Assembly: GCF_000949295.1 (NCBI RefSeq)
Contig: NZ_JXYS01000087.1
Coordinates: 1-33,391 of the forward strand
From: Acidithrix ferrooxidans
GTDB taxonomy: Bacteria; Actinomycetota; Acidimicrobiia; Acidimicrobiales; Acidimicrobiaceae
Length of the DNA: 33,391 bases
Direction of reading: 5' to 3'
In this document: positions 16,774 through 25,330 of the stretch, one piece after another
Layout of the letters: every line of letters begins with the position of its first letter
Numbering within the stretch: position 1 is the stretch's first letter
The notes under the pieces: generated by a model
What the model was told of the DNA's origin: nothing
Database searches by the model: none
What the model saw: the letters and a program-made list of their open reading frames with translations, nothing else
Made by a program: the position numbers and the translations under genes

Positions 16774-17826
16774 CTATTTGACCTTGGCTACAAATGGAAG
16801 CGGGCATATCTCGCCTTGAATCACTCGATCACCAGAGTGAAGCTCGACCGCATCACCGAGACTTTGATTCACTGGTGCAAAACACATTGCGATTCCGACC
16901 TCTAAAATCGGAGAATAATTTCCCGAAGTTGACTTCCCAACTACTTCGCCCTTGAAGATCAGATCCATTCCATCGCGCATTGGTTGGCGACTTTTGCCCT
17001 TTACTCCAACTAATTTACGATGAATGCCTCGCTGCGACTCGGCCACCAAGGCGTCACGCCCTATAAAATCGCCCTTAGTCAAAGAGACTGCCCAACCGAG
17101 ATTAGCTTGAAATGGAGTAATACCTCTCCCCAGTTCATGGCCGTGAAGCGGTAGGCCCGCCTCCAACCTAAGAGTGTCTCTAGCCCCAAGACCAGCCGGC
17201 ACAACACCGACCTCTAGCAACTCATCAAAGATCTCAAGAGCGATCTCGTTTGGGACCGCTAGTTCAATACCGTCTTCGCCGGTATATCCAGTTCCAGCTA
17301 CTAATACGTCATAGCCCTTATAGGAGAGTTCCTCTACCCTAAAACGCGGCACACGAGCACCCTCAGGAAAAAAACGCCCGAGAAAAATCCTTGCTTTTGG
17401 TCCTTGAACTGCTAATACGCTTCGGTCGGCGGTCACGTCTTGCCCGCCGATGGAATTTATAACCGAGCTTGTATTAGAGGCATTAGGCATCACGTCAAAC
17501 CTATTCTCGCTCACCCACCAGACTATAATGTCGTCTACAACAGACCCTTCGACATCGAGATGATGTGTGTATTGAGCCCGCCCAGGATTTATCTTGGCTA
17601 GATCGTTTGTAAAGGAACGCTGAAGAATCTCTAAGCTATCCTTACCTGCCAAGCGAACCGTGCCGAGATGCGAAACGTCAAAGACAACAGCACCGCGCCG
17701 ACACGCAAGATGTTCTGCGACAGTACCAGTTTTATAGGAGAGCGGCATCTCCCAACCAACAAATGGTACCATCTTGGCGCCTAGTTCCCGATGCCTATTG
17801 TTTAGAAATGTAGTTTTAAAATCCAC
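16774..17826 (-). CDS. gcvT: Glycine cleavage system T protein (aminomethyltransferase)
   Basis: Transfers the methylene group from aminomethyl-lipoyl GcvH to tetrahydrofolate, releasing ammonia. The 350-residue protein has the usual N-terminus (HRELGAKMVPFVGWEMP), the FDVSHLG segment, the NDLAKINPGRAQYTHHLD region and VVDDIIVW with the catalytic Asp near 98-99, GYTGEDG, and LGARDTLRLEAGLPLHGHEL near 207-228. Start is GTG 17826 with a TAAGG site upstream. It is the first gene of gcvT-gcvPA-gcvPB. I looked for the tandem glycine riboswitch often found upstream of gcvT and did not find its conserved cores. Confidence 0.95.
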   Translation of the reverse strand: MDFKTTFLNNRHRELGAKMVPFVGWEMPLSYKTGTVAEHLACRRGAVVFDVSHLGTVRLAGKDSLEILQRSFTNDLAKINPGRAQYTHHLDVEGSVVDDIIVWWVSENRFDVMPNASNTSSVINSIGGQDVTADRSVLAVQGPKARIFLGRFFPEGARVPRFRVEELSYKGYDVLVAGTGYTGEDGIELAVPNEIALEIFDELLEVGVVPAGLGARDTLRLEAGLPLHGHELGRGITPFQANLGWAVSLTKGDFIGRDALVAESQRGIHRKLVGVKGKSRQPMRDGMDLIFKGEVVGKSTSGNYSPILEVGIAMCFAPVNQSLGDAVELHSGDRVIQGEICPLPFVAKVK

Positions 17827-18127
17827 CTTATGAACCTTAGCTCATTCGACACTTCTTTATGGTTGCTAACGATACGGGCGAGCAAGAATAAGCTACAACC
17901 GGAGGTTTCAAGGTTGTTAAATACGCCAAATGACACCGTTTTCAGACAAAGGGTATCCTAAACGAAAGCACGACCTACCCAATAAATCCCAGGTCTCTCT
18001 TCTAAGGTTGCTGACCATAGTTCCATGGATCGTCGCGATATGGCCGCCATCACTGCGAACCCGTCTAAATCAGGAAATAAGGCCTATCATAAGTGAAGCT
18101 ATTCTTAGGGAATCGCCAAAAAAGAGA
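17827..18127. other. Upstream region of gcvT
   Basis: About 300 bases between the MerR gene stop and gcvT. It is expected to hold the gcvT promoter if gcvT is not transcribed through from the MerR gene. Only weak promoter-like matches occur and no riboswitch-like motif is visible. The plus-strand frame 17930-18145 shows no gene features. Confidence 0.4.
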
Positions 18128-18643
18128 TTAACGAACATCCTTTAGATCCATCATCGCACCCACAGGTACCGTGGTGTCGTCTAGGTCTGGAAGTTCGTCA
18201 CTCAACGATGGACGAGGATCTATCGAGACTATATCCGCGTCAACCTCGTTACGTATATCACCAAAGGCCATTACCATTCCAAAGACCATCTGATTTCCAC
18301 GCAGCAAGTCGACCAAATTCTCACCGTCTTGAGCAAAGACTGATTTGGAACCACTGACAACGAGAACAGGGGCACTTGCGCCGGAAAGGTCCGAGATCGA
18401 CTCCAGCGACGCTAGAGCGTTTCGAACGCCTTGAAGCGAAAGACCGTTATCGATCAATTTCTTGATCATCTTCAACTTTAAAAGATCGTCATAGGAATAC
18501 AGTCGTTGGCTGCCACTGCCGTGGGCATCAGCTATCGAAGGTCTAATTAAGTCCGTTCGCGCCCAATAGTCAAGTTGGCGGTAACTAATCCCTACGATCT
18601 TTGAAGCCAAATGGCCACTGTAACTTTTTAGTGGTGTAGTCAT
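18128..18643 (-). CDS. MerR-family regulator (Rv1830-like position)
   Basis: A 171-residue transcriptional regulator. Residues about 10-80 form a MerR-type winged helix: YSGHLASKIVGISYRQLDYW (helix-turn-helix), RLYSYDDLLKLKMIKKLIDNGLSLQGVRNAL. The remainder (about 85-171) is a short acidic effector or dimerisation part without a Cys metal site. ATG 18643 is preferred to the TTG two codons earlier; the ribosome site is weak. Position is telling: second MerR gene after garA, ftsR and DUF151, directly before glycine cleavage genes, exactly as the mycobacterial Rv1830 lies before gcvB. It may therefore control this locus, but that is inference. Confidence 0.85.
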   Translation of the reverse strand: MTTPLKSYSGHLASKIVGISYRQLDYWARTDLIRPSIADAHGSGSQRLYSYDDLLKLKMIKKLIDNGLSLQGVRNALASLESISDLSGASAPVLVVSGSKSVFAQDGENLVDLLRGNQMVFGMVMAFGDIRNEVDADIVSIDPRPSLSDELPDLDDTTVPVGAMMDLKDVR

Positions 18644-18963
18644 GGACAACTAGATCGACCTTTGTTATTGACTGAACTCGTATCAGCCTACTTTATCATC
18701 GTAATCTATCGAGATAACCTTAACATCTTTCGAACCCAACTTTATGGTCAACATGAACGACAATCTCAGTTCTCTAACCGAATAAATATCCCAAACTAAA
18801 GATTCCTAAAGTCATATTCGTTCAGTATCTAACTTGAGAGGCGAGTTAAAATCTTTCGATATAAAGACTTAAATCGCCGGGCACTTGGTGATGAAATCAA
18901 CAAGAGATCAGATCCCGGATTCTTAGGCTAACCAAATCTATGAGACAGCCAGTTGCCTAGAGC
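18644..18963. other. Intergenic region with hairpin at DUF151 stop
   Basis: About 320 bases between the DUF151 stop and the MerR start. A perfect hairpin TTGCCTAG-AGC-CTAGGCAA spans 18953-18971, so the DUF151 stop codon lies inside the stem; no T-run follows on the minus strand, so it is not a standard terminator. Nothing else is recognisable. The region likely carries the MerR gene's own promoter. Confidence 0.45.
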
Positions 18964-19473
18964 CTAGGCAAAATCATCTGGATTGATATTGTCGAGAAAT
19001 TCACGAAACTCATCCAAAACAGCGGGGTCTTCATTTGGACTCTCGACGATTTCGTCATAGACCTCCTCATCTTGAACCACTACACCCTCTTTGGCGATCA
19101 ACTCATCATTTACAAAGAGAGGAGCGCTGACCCTTATCGCGAGAGCGACCGCATCAGATGGTCGGGCAGAGACAACGAAGTTACCACTACCTGAAGTGAG
19201 ATGAATATCGGCGTAGTAAGTCGAATCGCGCAGATCAACGACTACTACACGATCAATCGACGCACCTAGAGCACGAACCATATCCACAGCAAGATCATGC
19301 GTTAGAGGCCTAGGGGCCTCATAACCACGTTGAGCCATTGCAATAGCCGTCGCCTCAGGGCCACCAATAAAAATCGGTAGGCTACGATGTGGCTCCTGAA
19401 CCTCACGAAGAAGTATCAAAGGAGTATTAGATCTAAGGTCGACCCGCACAGAAGATAACTCGACTTCTATCAT
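18964..19473 (-). CDS. Bifunctional nuclease family protein (DUF151)
   Basis: A 169-residue protein with the DUF151/BFN domain: MIEVELSSVRVDLRSNTPLILLRE, LPIFIGGPEATAIA, RPLTHDLAVDMVRALGA, YYADIHL and ARPSDAVALAIRVSAPLFVND, the last being the family's most conserved stretch. The acidic C-terminus (about 135-169) is typical of actinobacterial members. Some plant and bacterial relatives have been reported with nuclease activity, but the actual role here is unknown. ATG 19473 is chosen; the open frame runs to TTG 19515, whose extra 14 residues do not match the family. It sits between the two MerR genes as in mycobacteria (Rv1829). Confidence 0.88.
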   Translation of the reverse strand: MIEVELSSVRVDLRSNTPLILLREVQEPHRSLPIFIGGPEATAIAMAQRGYEAPRPLTHDLAVDMVRALGASIDRVVVVDLRDSTYYADIHLTSGSGNFVVSARPSDAVALAIRVSAPLFVNDELIAKEGVVVQDEEVYDEIVESPNEDPAVLDEFREFLDNINPDDFA

Positions 19474-19556
19474 GACACACAGCCTAGACCCACCGTCGGT
19501 CAAATAAATTTCCAAATTGAAAAATTAACTCTTTGGCTACAAATTAGCCCTCAAAG

Positions 19557-21251
19557 TCAACGTTGCTGATCACCCAAAAGTTGAGCTATGAGGTCACCTA
19601 GGAGAATGGATCGAAATCGGTCCACATTCTCTTCAAGGATCTTTGCGGTCTCCTTAGCACGGCGCTTGGAGCGAGCGTTGCTGCCACCTAGCGCAGTTGC
19701 AATAATCTGTTCAAACATTCCATATTCTTTTTCAACCGAGACCCGAATCGACTTCAGATGACGTGGTCCAAAGCCCAGCTGGGAAAGACTCTTGCACAAT
19801 TTGACTAGCTCGACACTGCGTCTTGGATATATCAGCGATCCCTGGTGACGACGACCTTTTACAATTCCAAATGCATCTAACTCTGTCAGAAAGACCTCTG
19901 TCACCCCTGCCTCACGTGTCAACCCTTTGAGTGTCAAAAATCCTTCAGGAACGTCCTGCGCTGCTGGATTCAGCGCTCCGACTATCGCCTTAGCGGAATT
20001 GGTCCGAGGGACTCTATGTCGAGGAGTTTTACCAATTGGCTCACCCTGTAGAGCGTTGTCTTGAACCTTTGCCAGGGGCCTGCCAATTTGAATATCTGGA
20101 ACCTTAGGCTCTGCCTGCTGGCTAAGATCTGGGTTCGACTCGACTACCTCCCTCGAAGGATTCGAAAAGTTAGTCGTTGCCTCCCTGGGACCGACCGGAC
20201 GAGGAGTTCTGCGCCTTTTGGTCGAAGAGACATGAGAATCGCCAGAAGCCAAAATAGCACTAGGCATAACTGGTTCAACAGAGGTAGCCTCTAGCGAACC
20301 ATCACCTATCAAATTGGGCGATTGGCTAAGTTGTGGATCATTTGCGACAGCGGCGATCTCTCCATCGGACTCGGGTGATTCATCCGCTCCAACCGATTCA
20401 ATAGGACCATTTGGCTCTTTTTGTGCTTTGTCTACTACAAAATCACTCGAAGTTGCAACAGATAGATCAATCTCGAAGGGCTCAGGAAAATCTTCTGCTT
20501 TGAAGGATGGCTTTGGCGAATCATCGATTTGCCTCGATCGCTTCCGAAGCGGCTTTTTCAACTCGCCGCCCTTAGCCACAGAGTCGCCGACCAATGGCTC
20601 AACACCGGGTGTCAAAGAGGAAGGAGTTGGAGAGCTAGGGCTATCAAGTGGCACCAGATCTGACAAATTCAGTTTGGATGGAATGTCGCTGCGAGTTAAT
20701 TTATTAATGTCTCGCAGAAATTCCGCATCTAACGTGGAATCCTCTTTGTCGCAGGGCAACTCTAGTAACTCCGAGCGCTTTGTATGGGGTCTAGAGCCAC
20801 TCCTATATGCTACGACTCGTCCAACTGCGGGATTTTCAACCTCAAGGTCCTCAGAGCGAGTTGAAGTAGAACCCTCAGTAGCTGGGCTTATACCTTCAAT
20901 CTCAAATGCTTTTTCGTTTTCCAGACCCAACAACGGTTGGTCGTTGCGGGTCGCACGGTCCGCCTTGGTTCTTCGTCCACCGACACTTCGTTCCAGCTGA
21001 TCTAATCCAAATTGTTCACGGATTACGCGCAGCGGAAGGTACTGGTCTCGTTGGAGACGCAAGATTGAAGCCAAACGCTCAATATCTTTTGCTACAAACT
21101 TCCGAAAACCTGATGTCGTCCGCTCAGGTGCAATCAACCCCTGCGACTCGAGAAATCGAATCTTTGACATTGATATATCTGGAAATTCTTTTTGTAAAAG
21201 AGTTAGCGTTTCGCCTATCGATAGCGGTAGTTCCGGATCCTCTGCCCCCAC
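19557..21251 (-). CDS. FtsR-like MerR regulator with a long disordered insert
   Basis: A 564-residue regulator. Residues about 10-85 form a MerR helix-turn-helix: SIGETLTLLQKEFPDISMSKIRFLESQ, GLIAPERTTSGFRKF. Residues about 434-564 form the C-terminal half found in Rv1828/FtsR: FLTLKGLTREAGVTEVFLTEL, SLIYPRRSVELVKLCKSL and a helical end. In known FtsR proteins (about 250 residues) these halves are close together; here about 340 residues rich in Ser, Pro, Glu, Asp and Arg/Lys separate them and look intrinsically disordered. Start GTG 21251 is one base after the FHA gene stop, with AAAGGA placed correctly; a TTG at 21269 is less likely. FtsR activates ftsZ in corynebacteria; a cell-division role here is inference from family and synteny. 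Confidence 0.82.
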   Translation of the reverse strand: MGAEDPELPLSIGETLTLLQKEFPDISMSKIRFLESQGLIAPERTTSGFRKFVAKDIERLASILRLQRDQYLPLRVIREQFGLDQLERSVGGRRTKADRATRNDQPLLGLENEKAFEIEGISPATEGSTSTRSEDLEVENPAVGRVVAYRSGSRPHTKRSELLELPCDKEDSTLDAEFLRDINKLTRSDIPSKLNLSDLVPLDSPSSPTPSSLTPGVEPLVGDSVAKGGELKKPLRKRSRQIDDSPKPSFKAEDFPEPFEIDLSVATSSDFVVDKAQKEPNGPIESVGADESPESDGEIAAVANDPQLSQSPNLIGDGSLEATSVEPVMPSAILASGDSHVSSTKRRRTPRPVGPREATTNFSNPSREVVESNPDLSQQAEPKVPDIQIGRPLAKVQDNALQGEPIGKTPRHRVPRTNSAKAIVGALNPAAQDVPEGFLTLKGLTREAGVTEVFLTELDAFGIVKGRRHQGSLIYPRRSVELVKLCKSLSQLGFGPRHLKSIRVSVEKEYGMFEQIIATALGGSNARSKRRAKETAKILEENVDRFRSILLGDLIAQLLGDQQR

Positions 21252-21252
21252 T

Positions 21253-21726
21253 CTAATCCTTTGTGACAATTAGAAAGAGCAACTTGTATTTTCCAATCTG
21301 GACTTCATCGCCGCTCTTTAATACTTCAAAGTCCGAACGCTTATGATTAACATAGGTCCCATTTAGAGAGCCCACGTCGCTAATCGTATACTCGTCGCCT
21401 TCTCTCACTATTTCCGCATGGCGCCGAGATACAGTTACGTCATCCAAAAAGATATCACTAGCGGGATGCCTTCCAAGAGAAGTTCGGTCTTTTTCTAAAT
21501 TAAACGAAGTACCAGCACTTGGACCGCCCTGCACGATAGTCAAAGCGCTTCCATTTTTGGCACCTTCAATAAGACTGGCAATCAGATCATCGCCCAATTC
21601 GTAAACCGGCTCGACCGAAGCAAGGGTGCCAGTCACCTCGTCGCTGTGATGCATTGCATCACCACAAGAAGAGCAATAATTAGCTCCCGCTTGATTCAAA
21701 TGGCCACAACTACGACAAATAGACAA
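21253..21726 (-). CDS. GarA-like FHA protein with N-terminal zinc ribbon
   Basis: A 157-residue phosphopeptide-binding protein. The FHA domain (about 60-155) keeps the phosphothreonine-contact residues: SLGRHPASDI (Gly-Arg), VSRRHAEI (Ser-Arg-Arg-His), SLNGTYVNHKR (Asn-Gly-Thr). Unlike mycobacterial GarA, it begins with a zinc-ribbon: CRSC (Cys4, Cys7) and CSSC (Cys18, Cys21). The GarA N-terminal phosphorylation motif ETTS is not seen; VTGTLAS near 31-37 is a possible substitute. GarA binds and inhibits 2-oxoglutarate dehydrogenase and glutamate dehydrogenase in mycobacteria. Start TTG 21726 has AAGAGGT eight bases upstream. It lies between gcvH and the FtsR-like gene, the conserved order. 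The stop is one base before the FtsR start. Confidence 0.85.
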   Translation of the reverse strand: MSICRSCGHLNQAGANYCSSCGDAMHHSDEVTGTLASVEPVYELGDDLIASLIEGAKNGSALTIVQGGPSAGTSFNLEKDRTSLGRHPASDIFLDDVTVSRRHAEIVREGDEYTISDVGSLNGTYVNHKRSDFEVLKSGDEVQIGKYKLLFLIVTKD

Positions 21727-21807
21727 ACCGTCAAACCTCTTGAACTTTTATCGCCGATACTCAAAGACCGACACCCACTCTTACGCCGTCAGATTCGCGC
21801 ACAAGCT

Positions 21808-22185
21808 CTAATGTGCCGTTAGCTCATCATAGTCAGTTGAACTCATTGTCTCGAGATCGCTCTCATCGCCAAATTCAATAATGGCAATCCAGCCATCTTC
21901 GTAGGGGGATGAGTTTACCAGTTCCGGTGAGCTAACGAGTGACTCATTTACTTGAACGATATTTCCGCTCAGAGGCGAGTAGATATCAGAGACCGATTTG
22001 GTCGACTCTACCTCCGAAAATGAATCTCCCTTGGTCACAGCAACTCCCACCTCTGGGAGTTTCACAAAGACGACGTCACCTAAGGCGTCCTGTGCAAAAT
22101 CGGTAATACCAATCTTGACTCGATTACCATCTACGAGTGCCCACTCGTGATCTTTGGTATAGCTTCTATCATTGGGATTGATCAT
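21808..22185 (-). CDS. gcvH: Glycine cleavage system H protein
   Basis: Lipoyl-carrier protein of 125 residues that shuttles the aminomethyl group between P, T and L proteins. It shows YTKDHEWA, IGITDFAQDALGDVVFVKLPEVG, and the lipoylation segment ESTKSVSDIYSPLSG with the modified Lys at 63, then the usual PYEDGWI. ATG 22185 is chosen because it gives the standard length and N-terminus; the open frame extends 48 residues further to 22329, but that part is unlike the family. The gene is the first of gcvH-garA-ftsR-DUF151-MerR and is about 4.4 kb from gcvT on the same strand. Confidence 0.95.
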   Translation of the reverse strand: MINPNDRSYTKDHEWALVDGNRVKIGITDFAQDALGDVVFVKLPEVGVAVTKGDSFSEVESTKSVSDIYSPLSGNIVQVNESLVSSPELVNSSPYEDGWIAIIEFGDESDLETMSSTDYDELTAH

Positions 22186-22533
22186 ATGAGACAACTTAGC
22201 TTTCAAAAAGGCCGAAACACTCCTAAAAATCGGACAATTCATCTTAGAATCTATTGAAAGTTCTTGAAGCCACAAAAGCTCACCTTCGCATAGATGCTTG
22301 AGGCGAACTCCCGTCCCCAGGTTAGCCAAACAAGAGATCTATCTTTTTATCAACAAGCTAATCCCAGATCCACACAGTACTATTTTGATTTTCCGATCAA
22401 TCCGAAAAGATTTTGATCTCACTGACCAAATTTTGCCAATCATAAAAGATCCACCGCAGATCCAACAGCCAATATCATGATTGATAAAAGACGAAAAGTC
22501 GCAAATGAAGACATTCATTTACCTCATTATCTA

Positions 22534-22606
22534 CCTTAGTGAACCTCCCCAACCAAAACGGCGGAGCCAGAAGCCCCGTCCGTAAGGGCGGGGAGGTTCA
22601 CTAAGG
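22534..22606. repeat. Perfect 17-base inverted repeat with inner hairpin, IS605-like
   Basis: Arms CCTTAGTGAACCTCCCC (22534-22550) and its exact complement GGGGAGGTTCACTAAGG (22590-22606) enclose 39 bases. Within it, GAAGCCCCGTCCGTAAGGGC plus GGGGAGGTTCAC can form a competing stem, a form seen at the 3' end of IS200/IS605-type tnpB elements and their guide RNAs. No tnpB is adjacent. The 19-base core recurs at 11643-11661. No T-run follows on either strand, so it is not a typical terminator. A palindromic mobile-element remnant is the best guess. Confidence 0.6.
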
Positions 22607-22749
22607 AGTAAGAGTCCGCAACTGCGATGCTACTGCAATCACACCTTCAACGGCAGCCTTGTTTGCTGAGATAGAAGCAAGGAGAGTGCTGTCTTTTATT
22701 CAAAAACAGTCAAATCAAAGATCGCTACTAAATTAAAGTCATAAGTAAG

Positions 22750-22791
22750 AAAAAATTATAGGGGTCCACCTTTTTAAAGGCCGACCCCTAT
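22750..22791 (-). terminator. Rho-independent terminator after the sugar-nucleotide transferase gene
   Basis: Nine-base arms ATAGGGGTC (22758-22766) and GACCCCTAT (22783-22791), with an inner CCTTT/AAAGG stem in the loop. On the minus strand the hairpin is followed by a run of Ts (complement of AAAAA at 22751-22755 and neighbours). It sits just past the stop at 22814. Confidence 0.85.
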
Positions 22792-22798
22792 TGATCTA

Positions 22799-22828
22799 TT
22801 AACGAAGGCGAAGTTAACGAAGGCGAAG
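22799..22828. repeat. 15-base tandem duplication across a stop codon
   Basis: TTAACGAAGGCGAAG occurs twice in tandem (22799-22813 and 22814-22828). On the minus strand this repeats the last four codons and the TAA stop of the transferase gene, so the duplicate copy lies in the 3' untranslated region. Confidence 0.9.
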
Positions 22829-25330
22829 TCCAGATGAGTCGTTCACTATTACCGCGATTCTCTCCCTCAGAGAACTCAAAATACTTACTCCTTCAATTTC
22901 AGAGTCACTCTCCACCCATATATGCGTAATTGGCTCGACGGGATCTGGAGCTACCAAATACCACGATGAATTGGTCTCTGCATATATTCCATCGATAAGC
23001 GTGGTCTCTTGATCGCCGATACCATCCAAAAGGATCCTCATCACAATTCCCTTGGACTCCCAAGGAGTAATAACGGAGTCGTGAATTACTCGAATTGGCT
23101 CAATCTCCCCAACGACCTCGGCAAGGGTCCTATTGGTAACAGCCAAAAGCGAGAGAAGCTGGACCAACGCCGCGCAACCATCATATCCAGGAAGAAAGTT
23201 GGGAAAGATAAAGTTTCCTTCAACCCCAGCTACCAAATCACGGCCACGGGTAGCAGGCGAGGCCGCCTCCATAAGGCCACTTGTAGATCGCTTTGTAAAA
23301 TGCAAGGTGCCGCCAAAACGCGTAACTGCATTTCGAAGAGCCTTTGGAGATCCAATAGGTACCGAAATCTGAGCCGATGGATTGGCCTCAGCGACTAACC
23401 GACAGAATATCACCTGAGATTCGAAGCCACTCAAAATTCGGCCCGTATTGTCCACGAGGATAATCTTCTCCCCAACAGAGTCGATTCCAATTCCAAATTC
23501 CGAACGTGATGTAACCACTAACTCAGAAAGGCGGCTCATGTTAGCAGACTGATCCGACTCGACAATTCGTTTCGTGGATGAGAAGGGGTTTATCCCCAAG
23601 ACATCACCGCCGAGTTTCGACAAGACACTAGGAAAGATATGAGACGAAACACCAAAGCCATAGTCAACTACGAACTTAAAGTTACGATCTCGAATCCGAC
23701 CTATCTCGGCTTGCTCAAGCAAGCTCTGGGCGTAAAACTCGGTATTACGGGCGGGAAAGTCCAATTCGCCAAGTTCAGAAGCCAAGACATTTCGAAAATC
23801 TTCTCGAGCTAAGCCACGTTCAATTTTGCGCTGCGAGGCCTCGTCGAGGTCAATTCCATTCTCATCGATGAATCGAATGACGACCGACTCCGGATCATCA
23901 GGATCCAGAACGACCGCTAGCCCCCCCTTGCTCGATGTATTTCGCACGTGAAAGCGCAAAGCTGGAATCGGTGCCACCTCGAGGTCCGCTACGTCAATTC
24001 CAACTGCATTCAATCCCACCATGAGTGCACGCTTTAACATTCGTGCCGCCCTAGAGGAGTCTCTGGCGGTCGATATTCTAGCACCAGGCTTCAAATTTGA
24101 ACCAAATGCCATCGCGAGTCTAAGAGCAAGCTCAGGGCCGATATCGACATTAGCGATACCCGATACGCCATTGGATGAAAAGACACTTCTTGTCCCTTTG
24201 GACTCCCAAACGATCGATGTCAAAACAGTAGCACCGGATTGAACCGTCTTTGAAGGATAGATCTTCACCTTGGAAAAGAGCTGCGCACCATCGCCTACAT
24301 AGCAGTCCGAGCCCAGGACAACTCCATCTTCGGTGTGCACACTTCTCCGCAAGTCACAAGATTTTCCAACGATAGTACCACGGATAATGCTACCTTCACC
24401 GATGTAGACATTCTCATGAATAACAGAGCGGTCAACCTCTGCGTGTTTAGAGATACGTGAATTAGAGCCGATTACGCTATAGGGCCTTATCTTGGCTTCC
24501 GGACCGATTCTACAGTTGTCTCCAATAATAATTGGACCTTCAAGCAAAGCAGTGGGATGTACCTCGGTCCCATCACCAAAGTAGACACCCTTGTCTACCA
24601 TAAAGCCAAGAATTTCAAGATCTACACGATGATCCAAAATATCCTTATGCGCATTCAGGTATGCTTCCAAGGTCCCTACGTCTTCCCAATAACCTTCGCA
24701 AACCATGGCGTGGATCGGAATCGAATCCTCCAGTAGACGCGGAAAAACATCCTGAGAGAAGTCTAGGGCTTTACCAACTGGCATATAGGAAAATATCTCC
24801 GGCTCCAGAACATATATGCCTGTGTTGATAGTGTCGGAAAAGACCTGTCCCCAGGTTGGCTTTTCGAGAAAGCGACCTACAGTACCGTCGTCATTTGTCG
24901 TAACGATACCGAACTCCAGCGGATTCTCCATTGATTTGAGGCCGATGGTAGCTGTAGCTTTGTTGGACTGATGGAACTCAAGCAATGCACCCAAATCAAT
25001 ATCGGTTAGAACGTCGCCAGAGATAACCATAAAAGTCGACTCTAAAAGTTCACGACAATTCCCAACTGACCCAGCAGTACCAAGGGGTGAATCCTCATTA
25101 GAGTAACTAATCCGAATTCCAAACTCCGAGCCATCCCCAAAGTAGGTTCGAATCGCGTTGGCCATGAAGGCAACTGTGATAATCACCTCATCAAAGCCAT
25201 GCTTTTTCAGAAGCGTTATTATGTGCTCCAACATCGGGGCATTTCCGATTGGCAACATCGGCTTTGGAGCGGTTGCCGTTAACGGCCGCAAACGGGTCCC
25301 CTCACCGCCAGCCATTATTACAGCTTTCAC
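22814..25330 (-). CDS. Mannose-1-phosphate guanylyltransferase-like protein fused to a phosphomannomutase-like domain
   Basis: An 838-residue three-part enzyme for nucleotide-sugar supply, probably GDP-mannose. Residues 1-240: nucleotidyltransferase, with [11 protein letters not shown] (8-18), the KPMLPIGN segment (23-30), SGDVLTDID (104-112) and EKPTWG (156-161). About 250-375: left-handed beta-helix hexapeptide repeats. About 390-838: phosphohexomutase-like part with [16 protein letters not shown] (421-436) and a late [12 protein letters not shown] segment. In that part the catalytic Ser loop TASHNP is replaced by RNTSSKGG (463-470), and the Mg motif DGDxDR by GIDSVGEK (615-622), so mutase activity is doubtful; such loss is common in this fused family. 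Start GTG 25330 has GGAAGGGG upstream. A terminator follows at 22750-22791. Confidence 0.85.
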   Translation of the reverse strand: MKAVIMAGGEGTRLRPLTATAPKPMLPIGNAPMLEHIITLLKKHGFDEVIITVAFMANAIRTYFGDGSEFGIRISYSNEDSPLGTAGSVGNCRELLESTFMVISGDVLTDIDLGALLEFHQSNKATATIGLKSMENPLEFGIVTTNDDGTVGRFLEKPTWGQVFSDTINTGIYVLEPEIFSYMPVGKALDFSQDVFPRLLEDSIPIHAMVCEGYWEDVGTLEAYLNAHKDILDHRVDLEILGFMVDKGVYFGDGTEVHPTALLEGPIIIGDNCRIGPEAKIRPYSVIGSNSRISKHAEVDRSVIHENVYIGEGSIIRGTIVGKSCDLRRSVHTEDGVVLGSDCYVGDGAQLFSKVKIYPSKTVQSGATVLTSIVWESKGTRSVFSSNGVSGIANVDIGPELALRLAMAFGSNLKPGARISTARDSSRAARMLKRALMVGLNAVGIDVADLEVAPIPALRFHVRNTSSKGGLAVVLDPDDPESVVIRFIDENGIDLDEASQRKIERGLAREDFRNVLASELGELDFPARNTEFYAQSLLEQAEIGRIRDRNFKFVVDYGFGVSSHIFPSVLSKLGGDVLGINPFSSTKRIVESDQSANMSRLSELVVTSRSEFGIGIDSVGEKIILVDNTGRILSGFESQVIFCRLVAEANPSAQISVPIGSPKALRNAVTRFGGTLHFTKRSTSGLMEAASPATRGRDLVAGVEGNFIFPNFLPGYDGCAALVQLLSLLAVTNRTLAEVVGEIEPIRVIHDSVITPWESKGIVMRILLDGIGDQETTLIDGIYAETNSSWYLVAPDPVEPITHIWVESDSEIEGVSILSSLRERIAVIVNDSSGLRLR

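Larger units (their letters stand above)
22186..22813. other. Intergenic region with palindrome, coding-like scrap and terminator
   Basis: About 630 bases between the gcvH start and the end of the sugar-nucleotide transferase gene. It contains the perfect palindrome at 22534-22606, a short minus-strand frame that reads like the end of a protein (22601-22702, DSTLLASISANKAA then VEGVIAVASQLRTLTP and a stop), and the terminator at 22750-22791. The gcvH promoter must lie near 22200-22530, but I cannot place it. Confidence 0.5.

Noticed and set aside
17827-18127. Possible glycine riboswitch upstream of gcvT
   Set aside because: The conserved aptamer cores are not visible on the minus strand of this region.
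20314-21000. 228-codon plus-strand open frame
   Set aside because: Lies entirely antisense to the disordered insert of the FtsR-like gene; Ser/Gly-rich content mirrors that low-complexity coding and shows no domain or ribosome site.
22534-22606. Palindrome read as an ordinary rho-independent terminator
   Set aside because: No T-run follows on either strand, and a better terminator for the adjacent gene exists at 22750-22791.
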